Positions 56,732 to 64,000 of a DNA stretch of 64,000 nucleotides are shown here, piece after piece. How positions within the stretch are numbered: position 1 is the stretch's first letter; the number at the start of each line of letters is the position of its first letter. The notes under the pieces were generated by a model. It was not told the origin of the DNA. It ran no database searches and worked only from the letters and a program-made list of their open reading frames with translations. Both the position numbers and the translations under genes were made by a program. The DNA is taken from NCBI GenBank assembly GCA_032988165.1, contig JANTQF010000052.1, positions 1 to 64,000 on the forward strand, given 5' to 3'. Origin of the DNA: Emmonsiellopsis sp. PD_33. Lineage: Eukaryota; Ascomycota; Eurotiomycetes; Onygenales; Ajellomycetaceae.

Positions 56732-57890
56732 AGTGAATGGGCTGCAGCTAGAAGATTCCCTAAGCTGTTTTCTTGAGAGGCCAGGACAGGAATAAGGGGA
56801 AGAGGTTGGGATAAAAGAGAATTGAGCTGTTATTAAGAGACAGAATTGCTCAACCATTCACTTATCAAGGGTTGAATTTCATCCCAAGGTGAGGACCAAT
56901 GGCTTGCACCATATTGACGGGAAGAAATGAGGCAACAGCAATCCATTGCTTGTATCTAACTGAACAAGATAGAAGAAAGATAGTAAGAAAAGAGCCCATT
57001 GTTGACACCAACAAAGGCGGGAAAGCGAAGCTAGAAAGGCAGCAGTTTGATGTACTAGCTCAGATCCAGCTAGAGAGCAAGCAATGCCACGGCAGAGCAG
57101 GCGGTATCTACGCGAGAGAGAAGCCATAATGCGTGACAGTAGAGCCAGGACACGGTGATATCAACGGGCAAGTTACCGCGTATCCAGGAGGTGAGGTTGA
57201 AGTTGAGTTGAAGATGAGGCTGATTGGATAGGGATGGCTGACATAAGCAGCTCCGCGACCGGAGCCGAGTTATGCGCGCTGGATGAGTCAGCAATGCAGT
57301 TATGCGCGCATAAAAGTGAGGCGAAAAAAGAAAAGCGGAAGAAAAAACAAAAAAAGAAAACCGCCGACATCTCTGAGCCCTAAAAACACACCGGGGCCAA
57401 TGGGGGAATTGCCGACAAAAGACACAGAAATTGGACATCGATATCTCCAGCTTCTCCAGTCTCCATGGGCGAAAAGTGGGAGTCCCCGGCACCCAAAGGC
57501 GGCGAGCCATGGGTGGGAGGCTCAACCGGCAGTATCCAAACCTTTTTTATATCTCCAACGACAGAGATTTCCACCGTCTTCTCTCCCCTAATTAATCCGC
57601 CATGTCGCCCCCGCCCTCCCGTTCCCCGCCCGCCCTGAGTTGTGTCTCTGTCTCTGTGTATTCCCATTGTCCTCCTCCTTCATTATGCTTGTGTTTTTCT
57701 AGCTGCTGTGCGCTGTCTGCCCCCACAACCACCACGTCCATCCCACCATGAGCAGCCGGATCTCGGTTTAAGAATCAAGAATTTATCCTCGACCGTATCC
57801 ACCCTATTTTGGCCCCTTTTGGCCACTGATATTCACGACATATTGCGTTGTCTTGGTTATTGCTATTTGTGGATTGCATACAAAGCATCT

Positions 57891-58094
57891 GTAAGTCACC
57901 TTGTCTACTTTGGCAGCGGCTTCTGTGGGCAGCTTTTATATGATGATCAATCTGGAAAAAAATGGATGTTAGACTTCCTAATTCCATTGAGGAGAATTCC
58001 AATCTTACCTGACTTGCATTTATGCGCCTGGCTATCTTTATCTGTTTTCTTTTGACGCCTGGGAACAAGTGCTCACCTATTGCGTGATTTACAG
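57891..58094 (+). other. probable 5'-UTR intron of ADE4
   Basis: GTAAGT at 57891 and a T-rich ATTTACAG at 58094 frame a 204-base intron ending 19 bases before the ADE4 ATG. This is predicted from splice signals only. Confidence 0.55.
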
Positions 58095-58113
58095 AATATA
58101 GTCTATCCTCAAG

Positions 58114-59987
58114 ATGTGTGGAATTCTCGCCCTCATTCTTGCAGACCCTACTGCTACTGCCAGTATTGACCTCCACGAGGCCCTATACCTCCTCCAACAT
58201 CGTGGCCAGGATGCATGTGGTATATCTACCTGTGCTTCTGGTGGACGTATATTCCAGTGCAAGGGAAATGGCATGGCCGCAAAGGTCTTCCATGACGGTG
58301 CCCGCGTCGCAGACCTCCCTGGATTCATGGGCATTGCTCATCTGAGATATCCAACTGCAGGGAGCAGTGCCAATGCTGAAGCCCAACCGTTCTATGTCAA
58401 CAGCCCCTACGGTATTACTCTCGCACACAACGGCAACTTGATCAATGCTGGAGAACTGAAGAGCTTCCTCGACTACGATGCTCATCGTCACATCAATACC
58501 GACTCCGACAGCGAGCTTATGCTCAATGTTTTCGCCAACGAGCTCAACGAGACGAAGAAGGCCCGTGTTAACCACCACGACGTCTTCACCAGCTTGAGCC
58601 GCATGTACGAGCGCTGCCAGGGTGGATGGGCCTGTACTGCGATGATCGCCGGTTTCGGCGTCCTCGGGTTCCGTGACGCCTATGGTATCCGGCCTATGGT
58701 GCTTGGTTCCCGGCCTTCTACCACCGGAGAGGGTATGGATTACATGATGGCCTCTGAATCAGTTGCTCTCGACCAGCTCGGTTTCTCGGATATTCGAGAC
58801 ATCCAGCCTGGAGAGGCAGTCATAATCCAAAAGGGTGGAAAGCCAGTGTTCCGCCAGGTCCACCCCAAACTAGACTACACCCCCGATATATTCGAATATG
58901 TCTACTTTGCTCGCCCCGACTCAGTCATCGATGGAATCAGCGTATACAGAAGCAGACAGCGTATGGGTGACAAGCTGGCGCAGACGATCTACAAGACCCT
59001 TGGGGCCAAGGCTATTGAAGAGATCGACGTCGTCATCCCTATCCCTGAGACGTCCAATACATCTGCTGCCAGCGTTGCCCGGTATCTGGACAAACCATAC
59101 TGCCAGGGTTTCGTGAAGAACCGCTATGTGTTCCGCACCTTCATTATGCCTGAGCAGAAAGCCCGCCAGAAGGGCGTGCGCCGCAAGCTCAACGCTATGA
59201 AGGCTGAGTTTAAGGATAGAAATGTCCTGCTCGTCGATGACAGTATTGTCCGTGGTACAACGAGTCGTGAAATCGTCACAATGGCCCGGGAAGCAGGAGC
59301 TAAAACTGTCCACTTTGCAAGCTGCGCACCTCCAATCACGTAAGTCATCAAATTCATTCTCCACAACAGCTCTCCCCTTCCATTCCACCAAACTAACTCT
59401 ATATCCCCAGCCATGCGCACATCTACGGTATCGATCTCGCCTCTCCTAGCGAACTAGTCGCACACAACCGTGACGCTGCCTCCATCGCCCGCCACATCGG
59501 CGCCGACACTGTCATCTTCCAAACCCTCGACGACCTAACGGAGGCGTGTGCTGAAGCCGACAATGTCAACGATCCCAACTTGCCCCATCGTTTCGAGGTT
59601 GGCGTCTTCTGCGGTTCCTACATCACCCCAGTCCCCAGCGGGTACTTTGAACACTTAGAAAAGATGCGGGGTGAGGGTCGTAAGATGAAGGTGGTCGAAT
59701 CTGCCAAGAAGGCAGTTCTCCAGGGCATCGCGAGTAGCCAGGATATCCAGGTTGCGGCCAATGGAGTGAAGTTGGACGGCGATGGGAAGGTTGTGCCTGC
59801 GCCCCCAGGTGCCGCGGGCGATGGTGTTGTTCCTGGCGTTGTAAATGCTACGGCAGTCGAGGAGAAGCACGATCAGGCGGCGACGGCGCAGACGGAAAAG
59901 AGTCCGCGTGCAAATGGGGACCATCATACTCCCCAGGTTAAGGACCGGATGGATATCAGCCTGCATAATATTGGGGATTATTCATAG
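58114..59987 (+). CDS. ADE4: amidophosphoribosyltransferase (glutamine PRPP amidotransferase)
   Basis: First committed step of purine synthesis: PRPP plus glutamine to phosphoribosylamine. Two coding exons (intron 59340-59410) give 600 residues. It starts MCGILALI, so Cys2 becomes the N-terminal nucleophile of the class-II glutamine amidotransferase domain. LLQHRGQDACGI, GIAHLRYPTAGSS and LAHNGNL follow. The phosphoribosyltransferase domain has VIPIPETSNTSAASVARYL and the PRPP loop VLLVDDSIVRGTTSREIV (about residue 370). There are no Fe-S-type cysteine clusters. The C-terminal 90 residues are acidic and Ala-rich and longer than in yeast. Confidence 0.97.
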
Positions 59988-60393
59988 GTGTCTATTTTCA
60001 CCCCTTTTGTGCCAGCGGCCACTTTGTTGCCTTGGTGCTTTTTCTTCTTACCAGTTTTCGATGCTGATGTGTTCTATGAGAATGGGAGGGAGACTCCGAT
60101 GCCTTACTTTAATTTCTGTTCATAGATAGAGGAGGATTTATATATACAGTATGCCTTTATTCTTATATCCAATCTCCTTCCTCGCCGTGTTAACCTTCCC
60201 TGCCGTCGACTCCCAACCATCCTCACCCTCTGTGCCGATATACACTACTCCATGCATTCTTCACCACGCCGTTAGTTCTGCAGGTGGTTGACTAAGCACT
60301 TGGCTCAGCCCTAGTTTTCACCCCCAACCCCCCTCTCGCCCTCCTGAAATTCACTACAACCTACTCAGTCATTTCCTTCACTCTATCATCACC
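59988..60393. other. intergenic
   Basis: 3' flank of ADE4 and promoter of the next gene. Nothing else is seen. Confidence 0.6.
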
Positions 60394-61331
60394 ATGGATT
60401 CAATCCCGGAACGTGCCCTTCGGGACCATCATGGTCCTTCTGGTACTTATTCTCCTCAGAAGTTATTTTATCAAGTCAAACAAGCTATCATTTCGACAGT
60501 TGGGCCGGGCTATCTCGAGTATACATCGGTACTCCCTGAAGTCGGATACCAAGTCGCCCAGAGCTTGAGTGTGGACCCGCAAGTCGAGCGAAGCTCAGTT
60601 AATCTATCATACAACCCAGACACACAAATACTGTCCGTCACAATGCCGACCATCCTCCATAATTCACACTTGTCATGGGTCAACCAACAGCTTATAGATG
60701 CGACAGTCTCTGGTTTCTTCACACTTCAGGAGGTACGTTCTCTGGTTCTGTCGTCTAACTCGCGTAAGTGTCACTTTTCAATTCCGCTTTTGGCAGCATG
60801 CCAATCAAATAGGATTTCAGGATTCGACAATTTCCCTGCCCCATACCAGAACATCTATCTAGAACCGGATTGTTTTATCAGACCACGGGGAGCGGCGTTT
60901 CCAACAATTGTCTTCGCGGTAGGATATTCACAAACATACTCGCAACTTACTGCCAGCAAAAATTTATGGTTTACGGCAGCGCCTACGGTGAATGTTGTCT
61001 TTATTATAAAATGGTCACTTATCTCGGGCGCTCGAGTGGAAGGTTTCATGGAACTTTGGCGCAGGGGGGCTGCAAATACCCACCGAATTGTAAGCAAACA
61101 TCTCTCTCTCTCTCTTGCTGCGCTATCCTATCCAACACAACATAGGATATCTTCCCTGCTCCTCCACCGGGGAGTCCTCCACAAACGATCGATTTTTATC
61201 GCGGAGATTTATACGTGGGTGGTGCTGTGCCTGCTGGGAGAAATGCAAATGAGGTATGGGCGTGGCAGATAGACACACTCCGGGAAATAGCGGAACAGGA
61301 CGTCAGGCTTGAGGGTAAGTTGCCCGCGTAG
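60394..61331 (+). CDS. unrecognised protein, PD-(D/E)XK-like fold suspected
   Basis: Fungal protein of 274 residues from three exons (introns 60764-60820 and 61090-61145). The central pattern LEPDCFIRP...PTIVFAVGYSQTYSQL...NVVFIIKW resembles a fungal family with a PD-(D/E)XK restriction-endonuclease-like core, where PD is followed by a strand reading F-E-V-G-Y-S. In this copy the expected Glu is Ala (FAVGYS), so catalysis may be lost. This is inference from pattern memory, not a search. No signal peptide or membrane segment. The gene ends 153 bases before the next unknown gene, on the same strand. Confidence 0.6.
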
Positions 61332-61484
61332 GGAACAGTTAGGTACTTGTCATGTATGACGTACCCGATCCAGCAAATTTGACTTTCGGGTAACAAACCC
61401 TCAAGGACGTCAAGGAAAACCGCCTATTGTCGCGTTCCCCCAATGAGAGGCCCATAGCGACCGTCAGACATAACCAAATAGATC

Positions 61485-62129
61485 ATGACGACCAAGTCTC
61501 TCGCTGAGAGGGAAGAGGATATGATCACATACGATGATGAAAGTACCCTCGATGTCATTAAAAAACTAAAAAACGACGTCCTAGAACTTGAGAGACGAGC
61601 CGAAAATTTACAGCCCTACAAAGAAAGTGTGTGGAAGATTCGAAAAGTGATCCTGGACTCTGTGGCATCGGACAAACCTGACAAGGCGGTCATCATCAAG
61701 AGAAACGGGGTCGCCCACGGCGGCAACATCCGCGCCGACCTCGAAGCGATCGACGACATGGGTTGGATCAGCACAACTATCGCAGACGGCTGGAAGATAG
61801 CTTTCCAGAAATTATACGACGTTGACTATGGGTTTCTTAAGGAGCACTCGAACGTGCTTGACACTGATATTGCAGAACTTTACAATATCTACGCCTCGGT
61901 CCATTCGCTCGATTCATGGTCCACCCCGAGCCAAGAGGATATAAAAGAGCAAGTTGAGGAAACAAAGGAGTGGGTTACTGCAGAATGCAAATTTTGTTGC
62001 ACTACATGGAAGATATGGTGCGAAGGAGGAATGCCGGAGGCCTCGCGGCCAAGTCGCTGGGAATGGTTCAACCACCGCGTTACCACTATCAAACAGGCAT
62101 ACAGAACAATTGACTATATGCTTGATTAG
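61485..62129 (+). CDS. unrecognised helical protein with an RNxxxH (HEPN-like) motif
   Basis: Single-exon protein of 214 residues, mostly charged helices. The N-terminus has a short coiled-coil-like stretch (VIKKLKNDVLELERRAENL). IIKRNGVAHGGNIRADLEAID contains R-N-x3-H, the pattern of HEPN RNases, preceded by a helix and an acidic DKPDK turn. The C-terminal region has a Cys pair (CKFCC) and ends RTIDYMLD. I do not recognise the family. The HEPN idea rests on one short motif. Its close same-strand neighbour is the PD-(D/E)XK-like gene. Confidence 0.6.
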   Translation: MTTKSLAEREEDMITYDDESTLDVIKKLKNDVLELERRAENLQPYKESVWKIRKVILDSVASDKPDKAVIIKRNGVAHGGNIRADLEAIDDMGWISTTIADGWKIAFQKLYDVDYGFLKEHSNVLDTDIAELYNIYASVHSLDSWSTPSQEDIKEQVEETKEWVTAECKFCCTTWKIWCEGGMPEASRPSRWEWFNHRVTTIKQAYRTIDYMLD

Positions 62130-62577
62130 GTAGTCCAGCCCCTGCAACTATGTATGTTGCATAATCTTTGGGCGTCCTGGCTTCTTTAGTAATAGTTCTT
62201 CGTTGTGTACATGAGGCTTCTGGTATTGTGCTAGGCAGGAGAGGCTTCGCCTGAGGAGGATATGCATGTATGATATTGTTTTTAAAAATCATGTTTCTAA
62301 GCAGAATACGTTCAATCCAATCAAAGATACTTCCAGCTTAACAGATCCTTGCTATATCAAACATACCAGTAGTAGCTTCCAAGATTCTATCCAGAGAGTC
62401 AGAAAGATGAGGAAACGGGCGAGGAGAAATCTTGATCTATTCACCCGCGTCATCTCAGAAAAATAAACCTTGGAAATAAAAAGTTACCCATTATCTTACC
62501 TCTCTAACCAGAACTCAACCCCTTAGGACATCACAGGCCCTATATCTCCATCCCTACGCCTGCTGCGGGACGCCATT
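62130..62577. other. intergenic
   Basis: 3' flank and promoter sequence. No gene is seen. Confidence 0.6.
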
Positions 62578-63792
62578 ATGACCGGAATCCAAACTTCATG
62601 GGATGGTATTCCGATCCCCACGTCTGCTGAGCACGCAACGAGTCCCCTGAAGCAAGCTCCTGAAATTCCCCAGTCCCAACAGCCACCTCCCCCCCTCCTT
62701 ACATTCCCACTGGGAACCCGTGAACGCACTCTGCGCAAATACGGAGTAACGCCTGGCATAACACCTTTCCCAGCCTGGCCTGCCCCATCTCCGGAGCAAT
62801 GCGAAGAAGTGAACAGACTCCTCACCTCAGTCCATGGGGAATTGAAACAGCCCGACATAATCCCTATGCCCTCGTTGGAGGTGGTTACCTGCGGAGAGGT
62901 ACCATCCGTCCTGGACGCGCTACTACGCACGGTGATAAGCAGTGCAGTAACTGTCAGTAGTGCTGCGAATGCATTTAAGGGGTTAGTGAAGAGATTCGGA
63001 GTACAGAAACATGGTATAGGGAGCGGGAGCGTTGATTGGAATAAAGTGCGGCAAGCATCACTGGATGAAGTGTTTCAGGCTATGAAAATTGGCGGGCTTG
63101 GACTGGTGAAGAGTACAAATATCAAAGCTATTTTGGATATGGTTTACAATGATAACAAGAAGATGAGAGTGAGCACGCAGGAGACGACGAAGAAACATGG
63201 AAGTGCACTCGATGATACGCTATCCGCCTCGCACAAGGAGGAAGGGGGAATCACAACAGGTGATGACGATGACGATGATGATGCTGAAGAATACTTGCTC
63301 TCGCTTGAGCATCTACGTGACCTCTCAACCGAAGACGCAATGGCACACCTCCTGGGCTATCCCGGCATCGGGATTAAAATAGCCGCCTGCGTGCTCTTGT
63401 TCTGTCTCCAGCGTCCCTGCTTCGCGGTCGATACGCACGTTTTCCGCTTATGTCGATGGTTGCGATGGATCCCACCCGACCCAACGCCTGATGAATCCAG
63501 CGTCGAGTCAGACGCTGTGATCCGAGGTAAAAAGGTCACGACAGAAATTGCGTTTACACATTTAGATGCCCGGGTGCCAGACCACCTGAAGTACTCGCTC
63601 CATCAACTGTTTTTCACCCATGGACGGAAGTGTCTGAAATGTGCGCCAGTGAACGCGAAGGGGGGGGATATTGGGGGAGGAGAAGATTGTATTCTTGAGA
63701 AGCTGCTGACGAGGTCGAGGAGGGAAGAAGATAGGGGACTCCTGGGCAAGAGGAAGAGGAAAAGGAAGAGGGATGACGGGGAGGATGCATAA
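62578..63792 (+). CDS. HhH-GPD DNA glycosylase, DEMETER-resembling
   Basis: Base-excision-repair glycosylase of 404 residues in one exon. The helix-hairpin-helix LLGYPGIGIKIAACVLL keeps the Lys used by bifunctional EndoIII-type enzymes, and VDTHVFRLCRWLRWIP carries the catalytic Asp, as in VDT-x-VxR. This region and LKYSLHQLFFTHGRKCLKC resemble plant DEMETER/ROS1 5-methylcytosine glycosylases more than EndoIII or MutY. An acidic insert (DDDDDDDAEEY) interrupts the glycosylase domain. The C-terminal cysteines (CLKC, then C 13 residues later) do not match the usual four-Cys 4Fe-4S loop. The tail is a strong nuclear signal (GKRKRKRKRDD). The substrate is unknown. Confidence 0.85.
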   Translation: MTGIQTSWDGIPIPTSAEHATSPLKQAPEIPQSQQPPPPLLTFPLGTRERTLRKYGVTPGITPFPAWPAPSPEQCEEVNRLLTSVHGELKQPDIIPMPSLEVVTCGEVPSVLDALLRTVISSAVTVSSAANAFKGLVKRFGVQKHGIGSGSVDWNKVRQASLDEVFQAMKIGGLGLVKSTNIKAILDMVYNDNKKMRVSTQETTKKHGSALDDTLSASHKEEGGITTGDDDDDDDAEEYLLSLEHLRDLSTEDAMAHLLGYPGIGIKIAACVLLFCLQRPCFAVDTHVFRLCRWLRWIPPDPTPDESSVESDAVIRGKKVTTEIAFTHLDARVPDHLKYSLHQLFFTHGRKCLKCAPVNAKGGDIGGGEDCILEKLLTRSRREEDRGLLGKRKRKRKRDDGEDA

Positions 63793-64000
63793 AGGGATGC
63801 TGCCAATGACTTGCTCGTTATCAATGGCGTGTATGGGGACGAGGGAAAACTTAATGAACTGGGTTAAGATAGATGGAATACTTGGGAACTGTTATTCTGT
63901 TTGCTATTTTTATTTTTGGCGGTGGGATTGTTCCGACAGGCGTTGTTTTATTTGAAACCGTAGGATAGACTGGGCTGGAGGGAAATAGGACCGTTGCCCT
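63793..64000. other. 3' flank at window edge
   Basis: No gene is seen before the window ends. Confidence 0.6.

Larger units (their letters stand above)
56558..58113. promoter_or_regulatory. divergent upstream region of the DNA methyltransferase and ADE4
   Basis: About 1.55 kb. It contains a GGTTGA minisatellite (56673-56702), a TTGTG repeat (56710-56731) and the probable ADE4 5' leader with an intron. No protein gene is supported. Confidence 0.6.

Noticed and set aside
56558..56857. N-terminal extension of the DNA methyltransferase including QP repeats
   Set aside because: It comes from the GGTTGA minisatellite. MVQLIRGREP is a better start and the extension has no family resemblance.
1..64000. 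CRISPR array, rRNA genes, Starship-type captain recombinase or intact transposon
   Set aside because: No spaced repeats, rRNA motifs, tyrosine recombinase, transposase or reverse transcriptase were seen on either strand.

Overview
The window is nuclear DNA of a filamentous ascomycete, most likely a Eurotiomycete of the Aspergillus type. The genes are split by short introns (about 50-150 bases) with GTAAGT/GTATGT-like donors. The products include an Elf1/New1-type ABC-F ATPase, a RID-like DNA methyltransferase, a PhiA-like cell wall protein and a complete mitochondrial methylcitrate cycle. tRNA genes carry introns. From memory only (not checked here), A. fumigatus has acuE, a GH3 beta-glucosidase and mcsA close together on one chromosome, which would fit. 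I see no CRISPR, rRNA or intact transposon.

Layout. 0-10 kb: zinc alcohol dehydrogenase, a small kinase-like gene between diverged direct repeats, peroxisomal malate synthase acuE (minus), tRNA-Tyr, and a secreted PhiA-like protein. 10-26 kb: a Baeyer-Villiger monooxygenase (minus), an eEF3-family Elf1/New1-type ATPase (plus), a large unrecognised nuclear-looking protein with a ParB/DGQHR-like N-terminus (minus), two tRNA-Gln genes and an amino-acid/choline-type permease (plus). 26-36 kb: a membrane-anchored GH3 beta-glucosidase, then methylisocitrate lyase (minus) and methylcitrate synthase (plus) sharing a 715-base divergent promoter. 37-45 kb: 3'-5' exonuclease, F-box protein, peroxisomal very-long-chain acyl-CoA synthetase/FATP, a third tRNA-Gln and an amadoriase-like flavoenzyme. 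45-48 kb is gene-poor. 48-57 kb: PEBP-like GPI protein, 2-methylcitrate dehydratase, SET-domain protein and RID-like DNA methyltransferase. 58-64 kb: ADE4, two unrecognised genes (one with a PD-(D/E)XK-like pattern, one with an RN-xxx-H HEPN-like motif) and a HhH-GPD DNA glycosylase.

How the genes fit together. Five genes belong to fatty-acid, acetate and propionate use: acyl-CoA synthetase, malate synthase, methylcitrate synthase, methylcitrate dehydratase and methylisocitrate lyase. All five have CCTCGG/CCGAGG hexamers upstream, the core bound by the FarA/FarB fatty-acid regulators. The right third holds three chromatin or DNA-modification genes (SET protein, DNA methyltransferase, DEMETER-resembling glycosylase).

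Exon boundaries were read by hand. For every multi-exon gene the summed coding length is a multiple of three and ends at a stop codon.
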